From Novosphingobium sp. PC22D (GTDB lineage: Bacteria; Pseudomonadota; Alphaproteobacteria; Sphingomonadales; Sphingomonadaceae): a DNA stretch of 64,000 bases. Both the position numbers and the translations under genes were made by a program. The stretch covers positions 434,001 to 498,000 of the forward strand of contig NZ_MWMO01000001.1 of assembly GCF_002556635.1 (NCBI RefSeq), in the 5' to 3' direction. Below the pieces are notes generated by a model. It did no database searches. It was given only the letters and a program-made list of their open reading frames with translations, and was not told the DNA's origin. Every line of letters begins with the position of its first letter. The stretch's first letter is position 1. Positions 25,511 through 34,698 of the stretch are shown here, piece after piece.

Positions 25511-26616
25511 TCGCCGCCTTCTTCGCGGACATCGGATTCGGCGCGGGTGAGGGCGGACAGAGTGAGGCCCATGAGCCGCACCGGTTGTTGCAGCGGCATC
25601 AGCTCGTCGAGCAGTGCATGCCCGAGCCGCGCGAACTCGGCCTTGTCCGTCACGATATGCGGGACCGAGCGCGCCCGCGTGACGGTCCGGAAGTCGGCGT
25701 AGCGCAGCTTGAGCGTGACCGTGCGGCCGCTCGCCTCGGCGCGCTCGATCCGCTCCCAGACGATGTCGACGATGGTGTCGAGCGTGGCGAGCACTTCGCC
25801 GGGCTCTGCGATGTTGATGGCGAAGGTGCGCTCGCCGCCCACCGACTTGCGTTCGCGGTTCGCCCTGACACGCCGCAGGTCGATGCCGCGCGCGGCGCGA
25901 AACAGGTACTCGGCGAAGCTGCCGAAATGCGCGCGCAGGAAGGCGAGGTCCCTGGCGGCGAGATCGGCGCCGGTGGCGATGCCGAGGCTCGCCATCTTCT
26001 CCGCGCCGCGCGGGCCGACGCCGTGGAACCGGCGCACCGGCAGGTTCGCGACGAAGGCCGCGCCTTCGCCGGGGCGGATCACGCACAGCCCGTCGGGCTT
26101 GTTCTGGTCGCTCGCGAGCTTGGCGAGGAACTTGTTGTACGAAACGCCCGCGCTGGCCGTGAGCCGCGTTTCCTCGCGGATGCGGCGGCGGATGGTCTCG
26201 GCGATGCGCGTCGCCGAACCGATGCCCTTCAGGTCCTCGGTCACGTCGAGATAGGCTTCATCGAGACTCAGCGGCTCGACGTGGGGGGTATAGTCGAGAA
26301 AGATCGCGCGGATCTGGGCCGAGACTTCGCGATAGACGTCGAAGCGCGACTTGCGGAAGATGAGGTCGGGGCACAGCCGGGCCGCGCGGGCCGAGGGCAT
26401 CGCCGAGCGCACGCCGAAGCGCCGCGCCTCGTAGCTCGCCGCTGCGACCACGCCGCGGCCCGAGGAGCCGCCGACAGCGACGGGTTTGCCGCGCAGTTCG
26501 GGAAAGTCGCGCTGTTCGACGCTGGCGAAGAAAGCGTCCATGTCGACGTGGATGATCTTGCGGATGCCCGCATCCTCGTCGCCCTCGTCCTCGTCGATAG
26601 CGCTCGCGCCGGTCAT
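25492..26616 (-). CDS. dinB: DNA polymerase IV (Y-family translesion polymerase)
   Basis: A 374-residue error-prone polymerase. The catalytic acidic residues are in HVDMDAFFASVEQRD (residues about 23-37) and SLDEAYLDVT near 120; the helix-hairpin-helix thumb is around VRRFHGVGPRGAEKMASLGI, and the little-finger domain follows. The protein ends in QLSLL, a match to the beta-clamp binding motif. ATG 26616 is chosen; the frame upstream lacks homology. An acidic 15-residue N-terminal stretch precedes the conserved start. It lies divergent from the exporter gene with about 120 nt between them. No clear LexA box was identified. Confidence 0.95.
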   Translation of the reverse strand: MTGASAIDEDEGDEDAGIRKIIHVDMDAFFASVEQRDFPELRGKPVAVGGSSGRGVVAAASYEARRFGVRSAMPSARAARLCPDLIFRKSRFDVYREVSAQIRAIFLDYTPHVEPLSLDEAYLDVTEDLKGIGSATRIAETIRRRIREETRLTASAGVSYNKFLAKLASDQNKPDGLCVIRPGEGAAFVANLPVRRFHGVGPRGAEKMASLGIATGADLAARDLAFLRAHFGSFAEYLFRAARGIDLRRVRANRERKSVGGERTFAINIAEPGEVLATLDTIVDIVWERIERAEASGRTVTLKLRYADFRTVTRARSVPHIVTDKAEFARLGHALLDELMPLQQPVRLMGLTLSALTRAESDVREEGGDQLSLL

Positions 26617-26737
26617 GCATCCGCTATAGCCCAGCGGGTCGCGGCCGCCCATGGTCTTGCGACCACGGCGCGCCGCCATTCGCTCGCCGACTTCGCAGTT
26701 GCGAAAACTTCGCTTTCCTGCCGGCACGCTTTCGGCC

Positions 26738-27988
26738 ATGAGCCGCGCCATGCGTTCGCCCCAGTCCCCCAACGCGCCCTTTGCGGTAAGCGAAGGCGAG
26801 TTCGTCGCCATGATGGCCGCGCTCCAGGCGTTGCAGGCGCTGGCGATCGACATCATGCTGCCCGCGCTCGGCACCATGTCGCGCGATCTCGGGCTCAGCG
26901 ATCCCAACGACCGCCAGCTCGTGGTTGGTGTGTTCCTTGTGTGCAGTGGGCTCGGTTCGCTGATTCCGGGGGCATTGTCCGACCGCTTCGGACGGCGCCC
27001 GGTGCTGCTGGCGTGCCTCGCCGCCTACTTCACGCTCTCGCTCGGCTGCGCGCTCGTCACGGACTTCAACGCGCTGCTGGTCATGCGCGCGCTGACCGGC
27101 CTGTTCACCTCGGGAATGATCGTGCTGCCGATGGCGGTCATCCGTGACCGCTTCGACGGCGACAGGATGGCGCGCATCCAGTCGCTGGTGGCGATGGTCT
27201 TCATGGTCGTGCCGATGATCGCGCCGATGCTCGGGCAGGCGGTGCTGCTCGTCGCGGGCTGGCGGGCGATCTTCGCGATCATGGCGCTGCTGTCGCTGTG
27301 CGTCGCGTTCTGGATCGGGGCGCGCCTGCCCGAGACGCTGCACGACGACTATCGCCAGCCAGTGATGCCGCGCGCGATCCTGCGCAACATGGGCGAGGCG
27401 TTGGGGACGCGTAGCGCGGTCGGCTACATCATCGGCCTCGCCTTCATCCAGGGGGCCTTGCTCGGCTACATCAATTCCTCGCAGCAGCTCGTCGCCGAGC
27501 ACTTCGGCGCGGGCCTGTACTTCCCGATTATCTTCGGAGCGATGGCGATGGTCATGTCGGGCACGAACTTCGTCAATTCGCGCATCGTCGAGCGCTTCGG
27601 CGCGCGCCGGGTCTCGCACGCGGCGACGCTGTTCTACATCACGATCGCGCTCGCCCACCTCGCCGTGGCCTCGGGCGGCGAGGACCTGTGGGCCTTCGCT
27701 CCGCTGATGACGGCGAGCATGTGCATGATGTCGTTCATCGGCGCCAACTACCAGTCGATAGCGCTGCAGCCCTTCGCGCGGACCGCGGGCGCGGCCGCCT
27801 CCGTGATGATGTTCGTCCGGCTGGTCGGCGGCGCGGTGCTCGGCATCGTGATCGGTCAGGCCTACGACGGCACGCCGGTTCCGCTGCTGATCTCGATGCT
27901 GATCGCCGGGCTCCTCGCGATCGCGCTGGTGCTCTATTCGGAGCGTGGCCGCCTGTTCCGCCGGTTGAATCCGCCCAGGCACGGCTGA
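26738..27988 (+). CDS. Bcr/CflA-family multidrug resistance MFS transporter
   Basis: A 416-residue major facilitator transporter with 12 predicted helices. The N-domain contains the IDIMLPALGTMSRDL motif of helix 1 seen in Bcr/CflA drug-proton antiporters, and the loop motif GALSDRFGRRPVLL between helices 2 and 3. It should export small toxic compounds in exchange for protons. ATG 26738 is chosen, with another ATG four codons later. It converges on crtB, whose stop is 22 nt away. Confidence 0.87.
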   Translation: MSRAMRSPQSPNAPFAVSEGEFVAMMAALQALQALAIDIMLPALGTMSRDLGLSDPNDRQLVVGVFLVCSGLGSLIPGALSDRFGRRPVLLACLAAYFTLSLGCALVTDFNALLVMRALTGLFTSGMIVLPMAVIRDRFDGDRMARIQSLVAMVFMVVPMIAPMLGQAVLLVAGWRAIFAIMALLSLCVAFWIGARLPETLHDDYRQPVMPRAILRNMGEALGTRSAVGYIIGLAFIQGALLGYINSSQQLVAEHFGAGLYFPIIFGAMAMVMSGTNFVNSRIVERFGARRVSHAATLFYITIALAHLAVASGGEDLWAFAPLMTASMCMMSFIGANYQSIALQPFARTAGAAASVMMFVRLVGGAVLGIVIGQAYDGTPVPLLISMLIAGLLAIALVLYSERGRLFRRLNPPRHG

Positions 27989-28010
27989 GCGGGGGGCTCG
28001 GTCCCGCGCC

Positions 28011-28976
28011 TCAGCGCTTCGCCATCGCCGACAGCTCGCGCCGTCCGGGCCCGGGACGCCGCACCGGGGCCGGCGCGCGGAGCGCTTGGACGAAGCCGCG
28101 GCCGACGTGGCCGAGCTTGGCGACGCGGCTGGTGTGGACGCGGCGGTCCCAGGCGTGCGCGCCGAGCCGCTCGACCTCGCGCCCGATCGCGCCGTAGATG
28201 TTCGCCGCCGACAGCACCGCCCAGCGCTGGCGAAAGCGCAGCCGTGCCGCGCCGACCCGGGCCGAGGCTTCGTAGCCGCGCGCCAGTTCGCAGGCGCGCG
28301 CGACCATGGGCACCAGCGCATGGCGATAGTGCGGCTTGGTGATCTCTCCGGGCGGGATATCGGCCTCGACCAGCCATTCGACCGGCAGGTAGCAGCGCCC
28401 CGCCGCGTCGTCCTCCCACACGTCGCGCACGATGTTCGAGAGCTGGAAGGCGAGGCCGAGGTCGCAGGCGGCGTCGAGCGTTTCGTCCTCGATGGCGGGC
28501 ACGCCCATCACCGCCGCCATCATCACGCCGACCGCACCCGCGACGTGGTAGCAATAGCGCAGCATGTCGGCTTCGCTGCGCGGCCGCCATTCCTTCGCAT
28601 CGAGAGCAAAGCCCTCGATCACGTCGTTCGCCATCTCGGGCGTTATCGGGGTCTCGGTGGCGAGCAGGCCGAGCGCATCGAAGGCCGGATCGCCGCTGGC
28701 TTCCCCGGCAAAGGCCAGCGCGGTTCGCGCGCGGATCGTCGCGAGCCGGGAGGCGGCGTCTTCCTGCGGTCCCAGCGCGCCGCCCATGTCCTGCGCGTCG
28801 GCGAGGTCGTCGCAGGCGCGGCACCAGGCGTAAAGCATCCAGACCCGCTCGCGCGTTTCGCGGTCGAACAGGCGGCTCGCGGCGGCGAAACTTTTCGAGC
28901 CTTTGCGGATCGCCTGCCGTGCCTGCACGACGAGCAGGTCTCTCCTTGCCCGCGCATGCAGGTTTTCGATCGCCAT
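28011..28976 (-). CDS. crtB: Phytoene synthase
   Basis: A 321-residue trans-isoprenyl diphosphate synthase that condenses two geranylgeranyl diphosphates to phytoene, the first committed carotenoid step. The two Asp-rich motifs are present: RACDDLADAQD near residue 53 and LSNIVRDVWEDDAAGRCYLP near 180, and GSKSFAAASRLF begins the active-site region. The C-terminus is Arg/Pro-rich. It is the last gene of the crtY-crtI-LOG-crtB operon, 7 nt after the LOG gene. Confidence 0.95.
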   Translation of the reverse strand: MAIENLHARARRDLLVVQARQAIRKGSKSFAAASRLFDRETRERVWMLYAWCRACDDLADAQDMGGALGPQEDAASRLATIRARTALAFAGEASGDPAFDALGLLATETPITPEMANDVIEGFALDAKEWRPRSEADMLRYCYHVAGAVGVMMAAVMGVPAIEDETLDAACDLGLAFQLSNIVRDVWEDDAAGRCYLPVEWLVEADIPPGEITKPHYRHALVPMVARACELARGYEASARVGAARLRFRQRWAVLSAANIYGAIGREVERLGAHAWDRRVHTSRVAKLGHVGRGFVQALRAPAPVRRPGPGRRELSAMAKR

Positions 28977-28983
28977 GGGCGCG

Positions 28984-29562
28984 CTAGAGCTCGTCGGATC
29001 GCATCTTGAAGATGGGATGCACCGGCTCGTGCGCGCGCATCCGCTCGAGCAGCAGGTCGAGTTCGTGCTCGGACATGATCAGCCCGGTGTGCTGGGTCCG
29101 CACGAAGCCGACTTCGGCCATGTGGCGATTGAAGGCGAGCAGGTGATCGTAGAAGCCGAAAGCGTTGAGCACGCCGATCGGCTTGGCGTGATAGCCGAGC
29201 TGCGCCCAGCTCACGGCCTCCCACAGCTCGTCCATCGTGCCGACGCCGCCGGGCAGGATCAGGAAGCCGTCCGCCATGCGCGTGAAGGCGGCCTTGCGTT
29301 CGTGCATGTCGGATACGATCGTGAGGTCGCAATCATAATTGGCGACTTCGGCGGACACCAATGCTTCGGGGATCACGCCGATCACTTCGCCGCCCTTGAG
29401 CAGCGCCGAGCCCGCGACCGCGCCCATCAGCCCCAGCCGGCCGCCGCCGTAGACCACGCCGATTCCCTCGGCGGCCAGCGTTGCGCCCACTTCGCGCGCC
29501 AGTTCCATGTAGCGTGGATCGGCGGGCGTGGCCGAGCCGCAGTAGACCGCGAGGCGCTTCAC
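28984..29562 (-). CDS. LOG-family (TIGR00730) phosphoribohydrolase-like protein
   Basis: A 192-residue Rossmann protein of the LONELY GUY family, whose members release the base from nucleoside monophosphates (cytokinin riboside 5'-monophosphate in plants, AMP or other NMPs in bacteria). The signature PGGVGTMDE is at 104-112 and the MHERK element at 86-90. Its start overlaps the crtI stop by 4 nt and its stop is 7 nt before crtB, so it is embedded in the carotenoid operon. Its link to pigment synthesis is unknown. Confidence 0.9.
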   Translation of the reverse strand: MKRLAVYCGSATPADPRYMELAREVGATLAAEGIGVVYGGGRLGLMGAVAGSALLKGGEVIGVIPEALVSAEVANYDCDLTIVSDMHERKAAFTRMADGFLILPGGVGTMDELWEAVSWAQLGYHAKPIGVLNAFGFYDHLLAFNRHMAEVGFVRTQHTGLIMSEHELDLLLERMRAHEPVHPIFKMRSDEL

Positions 29563-31037
29563 TTCAGATCCTCCAGCATGAGTTTCGCCGTCGCCTTGGC
29601 GCTGCCGACGACGCCGGGGATGCCCGCGCCGGGATGCGTGCCCGCGCCCGCGAGATAGAAATTCTTCAGCCCGTCGTCGCGGTTGTGGCCGCGAAACCAG
29701 GCGCTTTGCGTCAGGATGGGCTCGAGGCTGAAGGCGCTGCCCTGATAGGCGGCGAGATCATGCGCGAAATCGGTGGGCGCGTAGTGGAACTTCGTGACGA
29801 TCCGCTCATGGATGTCGGGGATGAGGCGGCGGCCGACCTCGTCGAGCACGCGGGTCTCGAGTTCGGGGCCGACTTCGTCCCAGTCGATCGGCAGCTTGCC
29901 CATGTGCGCGACCGGAATCAGCGCGTAGAACGTACTGTGCCCCTCCGGCGCCATCGAAGGATCGGTGACGGTGGGATGGTGCAGGTAGATCGAGAAATCG
30001 CGCGGGAGCACGCCGTGCTGGTAGATGTCCTCGAGCAGCCCCTTGTAGCGCGGTCCGAACAGGATCGTGTGGTGCGGGATGCCCGGCCAGGTCCCCTCGA
30101 GCCCGAAGTGCACCAGGAACAGGCTTGGCGAAAAGCGCTTGGCGGCGAGCTTGCGGCCCATCTCGCGCCCGCGCAGGCTGCCCGAGAGCAGGTCGCGATA
30201 AGTGTGCACGATGTCGCCGTTGCTGGCGATGGCGTCGAAGCGCTGCTTCCAGCCGCTGTTCGTCTCGACTTCGGTGACACGGTCGCCCACGGTGTGCACC
30301 TGCACCACCGGATCGCCGAGCATCACGGTGCCGCCCAGCCGTTCGAACAGCGCCGCCATGCCCTGCGCGAGCTTGTTGGTCCCGCCGCGCGCCCACCACA
30401 CGCCGCCGTCCTTTTCGAGCTTGTGGATCAGCGCGTAGATCGCGCTCGTGGTCATCGGATTGCCGCCCACCAGCAGCGTGTGGAACGAGAGCGCCTCGCG
30501 CAGCTTGGGGCTCGAGACGTAGGAGGAGACGATCGAGTAGACCGAGCGCCAGGCCTGATACCGCGCGAGTGCGGGCGCCGCCTTGATCATGCTCGAAAAG
30601 TTGAGGAACGCCTCGTGTCCGAGCTTGACGTAGCCTTCCTGGAAGACGCCGGCCGAATAGTGCAGGAAATCGTCGTAGCCGGCGAGGTCGTCGGGCGCGA
30701 TACGGGCGATCTCGCGGCGCAGGGCGGCTTCGTCGTTCGAATAGTCGAAAGTGACGCCATCGGCCCAGTTGAGCCGGTAGAACGGCATCACGGGCATGAG
30801 TTCGACGTCCTGCGCGATGTCCGAGCCCGACAGCGCCCACAATTCCTTGAGGCAGGCCGGATCGGTAATCACCGTGGGTCCGGCATCGAAGGTGAATCCG
30901 TCGCGCTCCCAGGCGTAGCCGCGCCCGCCAACCTTGTCGCGCGCCTCGATCAGCGTCGTCTCGATCCCGGCGGATTGCAGCCGCACCGCGAGCGCGAGTC
31001 CGCCGAAGCCGGCGCCGATGACGCAGGCCCGCGTCAT
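29559..31037 (-). CDS. crtI: Phytoene desaturase (CrtI type)
   Basis: A 492-residue FAD-dependent desaturase that introduces the double bonds converting phytoene to lycopene. The N-terminal dinucleotide motif VIGAGFGGLALAVRL starts near residue 6; WERDGFTFDAGPTVITDP and the C-terminal FYLAGAGTHPGAGIPGVVGSAKATAKLM signature are diagnostic. ATG 31037 overlaps the crtY stop in an ATGA, fixing the start; the frame upstream is antisense shadow. It is the second gene of the operon. Confidence 0.96.
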   Translation of the reverse strand: MTRACVIGAGFGGLALAVRLQSAGIETTLIEARDKVGGRGYAWERDGFTFDAGPTVITDPACLKELWALSGSDIAQDVELMPVMPFYRLNWADGVTFDYSNDEAALRREIARIAPDDLAGYDDFLHYSAGVFQEGYVKLGHEAFLNFSSMIKAAPALARYQAWRSVYSIVSSYVSSPKLREALSFHTLLVGGNPMTTSAIYALIHKLEKDGGVWWARGGTNKLAQGMAALFERLGGTVMLGDPVVQVHTVGDRVTEVETNSGWKQRFDAIASNGDIVHTYRDLLSGSLRGREMGRKLAAKRFSPSLFLVHFGLEGTWPGIPHHTILFGPRYKGLLEDIYQHGVLPRDFSIYLHHPTVTDPSMAPEGHSTFYALIPVAHMGKLPIDWDEVGPELETRVLDEVGRRLIPDIHERIVTKFHYAPTDFAHDLAAYQGSAFSLEPILTQSAWFRGHNRDDGLKNFYLAGAGTHPGAGIPGVVGSAKATAKLMLEDLK

Positions 31038-32212
31038 CCCAGGCTCCCGATCGTCCGGCCGCGCCCGGCAAGGCTGCGCATCGCGGCGCCGAGCGGAACC
31101 GGCGGCTTGCCCGCGAGAATGCGCAGGCGATCGGCGGCAGTGGATTCGCCCGCGTAGAACCTTTCGATCAGCCCTTCGGAGAGACCGTAGAAGCGCTGCA
31201 GGACGCGCCAGCGCTCGCCGGGTTCGGCGGCGGCGAAGAGCATGCGGCTCAACATCCGGTAGAAGCGCCCCTCGCGCCAATGCTTCGCTGCCCAGGCATG
31301 ACCGAACCTTCCTACGGCGTCGCTCGAGAGCTTGTCGAGTACGCAAAGTGCGCTGGCGAACCGCACCGCGTCGGGCAGCGAGTAGCTGGTGAGCGGGTGG
31401 AACAGACCGGCGCGCGCGCCCGCCGGCGCGGGGCCGCACGCGGATGCGCGCCAGAACGCGTCGAAATCGCCGCCCGCGATCACGGGGAGCACGCCGGTTT
31501 CATCCATCGCGTGGCTCTCGACCCGCCAGCCGCGTTGCGCCGCGTAGTCGGCGATGCGGCGATGCAGCATGGCGGGGTCGAGCTGAGGCCCGTCGGAATA
31601 ATAGGTGTCCTCGACGAAGACCTCGGTGGACGAGAAGGGCAGGCAGTAGACGAAGCGATAGCCGTCGTGTTGCGCGACGGTCGCGTCCATCACCAGCGGG
31701 CGCTCGAGCCCGTGTGGCGCGGCCAGGCGCAGCAGGCGTCCCGCGAACTTCTGCCAGCCGCCGACGAGATGTGGCAGGGCCTGCGGCCCGCGCGCGTCGA
31801 TCACCGCGCCCGCTTCGATCACCCGGCCGTCGGACAGAGTCACGCACTCGGCACCGGCGGATGCGACCTGCACGCCGGTCATCAGCGAATCGCCCGGCAG
31901 CCGGGCGCGAAGCGCCGCGTCGAGGCTGGTTCCTGTTGCACTGCAATATCGCGTGGCGAGGCTGCGGGCAAGCTTGGGGAAAGCAACGTCGTAGCCGCTC
32001 CAGCGCTTGACCACGAGCGGTTCGACCAGGTCGCGGTCGCGCGCGGCGACATCGCTTTCGAAGAACGACCAGACGTGGTCGCCGCCGCACCGCGAATCGC
32101 GCTCGATCAAGAGCATGCGCGTTTGCGGACGGCGCGCGGCCATCGCCAGGGCGATAAGGCCGCCTGCTAGTCCGCCGCCCAGGATGGCGATGTCTGTCCG
32201 GGCCGGTTCCAT
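31034..32212 (-). CDS. crtY: Lycopene beta-cyclase (CrtY type)
   Basis: A 392-residue flavoprotein that closes beta-ionone rings on lycopene, giving beta-carotene. It has the FAD motif ILGGGLAGGLIALAM near residue 10, SRCGGDHVWSFFESD near 40, the DARGP motif near 140 and the PFSSTEVFVEDTYYSD cyclase block near 195. It heads the crt operon and is divergent from the GNAT gene across an AT-rich 130-bp region. No crtZ hydroxylase or crtW ketolase is adjacent, so later steps are encoded elsewhere. Confidence 0.93.
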   Translation of the reverse strand: MEPARTDIAILGGGLAGGLIALAMAARRPQTRMLLIERDSRCGGDHVWSFFESDVAARDRDLVEPLVVKRWSGYDVAFPKLARSLATRYCSATGTSLDAALRARLPGDSLMTGVQVASAGAECVTLSDGRVIEAGAVIDARGPQALPHLVGGWQKFAGRLLRLAAPHGLERPLVMDATVAQHDGYRFVYCLPFSSTEVFVEDTYYSDGPQLDPAMLHRRIADYAAQRGWRVESHAMDETGVLPVIAGGDFDAFWRASACGPAPAGARAGLFHPLTSYSLPDAVRFASALCVLDKLSSDAVGRFGHAWAAKHWREGRFYRMLSRMLFAAAEPGERWRVLQRFYGLSEGLIERFYAGESTAADRLRILAGKPPVPLGAAMRSLAGRGRTIGSLG

Positions 32213-32343
32213 CAGTCCAGCCCTAGCAGGCGCGTGGCGCGGCGCAACTCGCGCGCTGACCGGAGGCTGTCGATTAAAACAAAATCAAATCACTTAACTA
32301 CCGCGCTTGGCAAAATTGCTGCTTTGCGGCATATTTCACTTTG

Positions 32344-32883
32344 ATGAACAACGCATTGGAAATCTGCGAAGCGTCGCTCGACGACGCGGGGCAAATCGCG
32401 GAGATATTTTCCCACTACGTTCTCGAAAGCACTGCCAGCTTCGAAACCGAACCGCCTGACCGCGACGCCATGGCCGCGCGCATGGAAGCGACGATGGCCC
32501 AGGGATATCCCTGGCTGGTCGTCCGCGACGATGACGGGCGCGTGCTGGGATACGCCCATGCGCAAAGTTTCGGCGACCGCACCGGCTATGCCTATTCGTG
32601 CGAGACGAGCATCTACGTGCGGGCGGACAGCGTCGGCAAGGGCGTCGGCACCCGTCTCATCAACGCATTGGTCGAGGCTTGCGAAGAGTGCGGCTACCGG
32701 CAGGCTTTTGCGGTGATCGCTGGCACCGAGCCGGCCTCGGTGGTGCTCCACGCGCGGGCGAGCTATTTTCCGGTCGGCACGCTTGCTGCGGCGGGATGGA
32801 AGCACGGCAAGTGGATCGACGTGTTCATCATGCAGCGCAAGCTCGGTCCGGGCGCCGACACCTTGCCCGAGGGCGAGGGCTGA
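32344..32883 (+). CDS. GNAT N-acetyltransferase (phosphinothricin/methionine-sulfoximine acetyltransferase-like)
   Basis: A 179-residue acetyl-CoA dependent N-acetyltransferase. The segment FSHYVLESTASFETEPPD near residues 23-40 is characteristic of the Pat/MddA subfamily that acetylates glutamate analogues. The acetyl-CoA loop appears as ADSVGKGVGTRLINALVE near 96-113. The natural substrate is uncertain. ATG 32344 is used; a TTG lies immediately before it. It is divergent from crtY. Confidence 0.82.
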   Translation: MNNALEICEASLDDAGQIAEIFSHYVLESTASFETEPPDRDAMAARMEATMAQGYPWLVVRDDDGRVLGYAHAQSFGDRTGYAYSCETSIYVRADSVGKGVGTRLINALVEACEECGYRQAFAVIAGTEPASVVLHARASYFPVGTLAAAGWKHGKWIDVFIMQRKLGPGADTLPEGEG

Positions 32884-33011
32884 GCTTAACCCCGTTTGCT
32901 CTTCCGGGCATCGCCGCATTGGCGCCCCGGGCTGTCGTCATCGCCGAGCTTCAGGGAGGCAACCGCCGGAGGCGTGGTGCGTTGCTGCGTCGTGGCTACA
33001 GGGAAATCATC

Positions 33012-33854
33012 ATGAAACCGTTCGCTTTCGCCGCCGCCGCCATGGCGCTCGCGCCCGTTACGGCGCTGGCCCAGGCCGGACCCGAGCCGGAGGAGAGCGC
33101 GCTCGACGGAGACTACCTGATCCTCGGAGCGGGCGTCGTCTACGGCCCGAGTTACGACGGCTCCGATGATCAGGTCGTCTCGCCGATCCCGTTAGTGCAG
33201 GGGCGGTTCAAGGGGATCACGATATCGCCGCGCCGTGGCGGCGTCGGCCTCGATCTCATTCCAGACGGCGAGGACGCGCGCTTCGGCGTTTCGCTGGGGC
33301 CGGTGGTCAATTACTCCGCGAACCGCGCGCGCCGGATCAAGGACCCGGTGGTCAAGGCCGCCGGCAAGCTCGACGAGGCGATCGAGATCGGCGCGACCGG
33401 CGGCGTGAGCGCCTACAAGCTGCTCAATCCCTACGACACGCTCTCGTTTTCGGCGGACGTCTCGTGGGACATCGCTGGCGCGCACAAGGGCATGATCTGG
33501 TCGCCGGGCATCACCTACATCACGCCGGTCAGCCGGGCGGCGATCGTGACGCTCAATCTGAGCGCGCGCCACGTCGACGACGACTATGCGCGCTACTATT
33601 ATTCGGTGACGCCCGCGCAGAGCGCGGCAAGCGGCCTGCCCGAATTCGATGCGAAGGGCGGCTGGGATAGCTGGAACGTGAGCGCGCTGGCCGGTTACGA
33701 CCTCAACGGCAATCTGCTCGACGGGGGTTTCGCGCTGGTCGGGCTCGCCAGTTACGGGCGGATGCTGAACGACGCCAAGGAGACGCCCTACACCTCGATC
33801 CGCGGCTCGGCCGATCAGTGGATGGTCGCGGGGGGCGTGTCCTACACTTTCTGA
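33012..33854 (+). CDS. MipA/OmpV family outer-membrane protein
   Basis: A 280-residue precursor with a signal peptide (MKPFAFAAAAMALAPVTALA) cleaved near residue 21, then a beta-barrel of alternating strands ending in the aromatic VSYTF typical of outer-membrane insertion. YLILGAGVVYGPSYDGSDD after the signal is the MipA/OmpV hallmark, as is the MLNDAKETP loop followed by the terminal strands. Family roles include scaffolding of murein enzymes and small-molecule passage. It stands alone, about 130 nt after the GNAT gene. Confidence 0.88.
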   Translation: MKPFAFAAAAMALAPVTALAQAGPEPEESALDGDYLILGAGVVYGPSYDGSDDQVVSPIPLVQGRFKGITISPRRGGVGLDLIPDGEDARFGVSLGPVVNYSANRARRIKDPVVKAAGKLDEAIEIGATGGVSAYKLLNPYDTLSFSADVSWDIAGAHKGMIWSPGITYITPVSRAAIVTLNLSARHVDDDYARYYYSVTPAQSAASGLPEFDAKGGWDSWNVSALAGYDLNGNLLDGGFALVGLASYGRMLNDAKETPYTSIRGSADQWMVAGGVSYTF

Positions 33855-33910
33855 CGGGCGCCGCATCTCGCAAGTCGCTGGGGGCGGTCGCGGCCGGAAT
33901 CTCGGAACGC

Positions 33911-34516
33911 TCAGCCGAGCGCCGCCGCGATCCTCTCGCGCAGCGCGGGCAGCACGTCGGCGGCGAACCAGGGATGCTTCGCCATCCACAAGCGGCTGCG
34001 CCAGGCCGGGTGCGGCAGCGGGAACAGGCCCTCGGGCATCTCGCGCCAGCGGCGCACCGCCTCGGTCATCGATCCGCGCAGATGACGCGGCAGATAGAGC
34101 TTCTGCGCGTATTGCCCCACCAGCAGCGTCAGGCGCACGTGCGGAAGCTCGTCGAGCAGCGGTTGGTGCCACATGGGCGCGCACTCCGGGCGCGGCGGCA
34201 GGTCGCCGCCGTCGCCCTTGCCGGGATAGCAGAATCCCGAAGGCATCTGCGCCACTTGCGCGGGATCGTAGAAGGTTTCGCGATCAATTCGCGTCCATTC
34301 GCGCAGACGGTCGCCGCTGGCATCGTCCCAGCCGATGCCGCTCGCGTGGACCTTGCTGCCCGGCGCCTGGCCGATGATGAGCAGCCGCGCGCCCGGTGCC
34401 GCCTGCACGAAGGGGCGGGGCTCATGCGCGAGTTGTCCGGCGCAGGCGCGGCAGGCGCGGATGCGCGCAAGCAGGTCGTCGAGGGCATCGGGAGCGGCGG
34501 CCGGAGTCCGGGGCAT
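33911..34516 (-). CDS. Uracil-DNA glycosylase family protein with altered second motif
   Basis: A 201-residue protein of a UDG-superfamily branch common in Proteobacteria. The first active-site motif is seen as LIIGQAPGSKVHASGIGWDD near residues 46-65, followed by GFCYPGKGDGGDLPPRPECAPMWH and LLVGQYAQ. The usual HPSPRN motif reads HPAWRS here, so key residues of the second motif differ from the family. Cysteines in RACRACAGQ near residue 20 resemble half of an Fe-S site. Start ATG 34516 is chosen; an ATG 12 codons earlier is possible. The enzyme may be altered in specificity or inactive. Confidence 0.75.
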   Translation of the reverse strand: MPRTPAAAPDALDDLLARIRACRACAGQLAHEPRPFVQAAPGARLLIIGQAPGSKVHASGIGWDDASGDRLREWTRIDRETFYDPAQVAQMPSGFCYPGKGDGGDLPPRPECAPMWHQPLLDELPHVRLTLLVGQYAQKLYLPRHLRGSMTEAVRRWREMPEGLFPLPHPAWRSRLWMAKHPWFAADVLPALRERIAAALG

Positions 34517-34698
34517 GGCCAGACAGATGAGGGCTTGCCGCGGCGATGCCAAGTCCAGATGCCAAGTCCAGTCGGTCGCGCGCGCGCAGGACCGCCCGTC
34601 CGATCCTTCCTCGCGCTTGGCGGCATTGGTACTTTACAAATCGGCAGCACTGCGGCCATCTCTTCACCGTGATCCCGAAAGCGGGACGGGAGGAGCAA

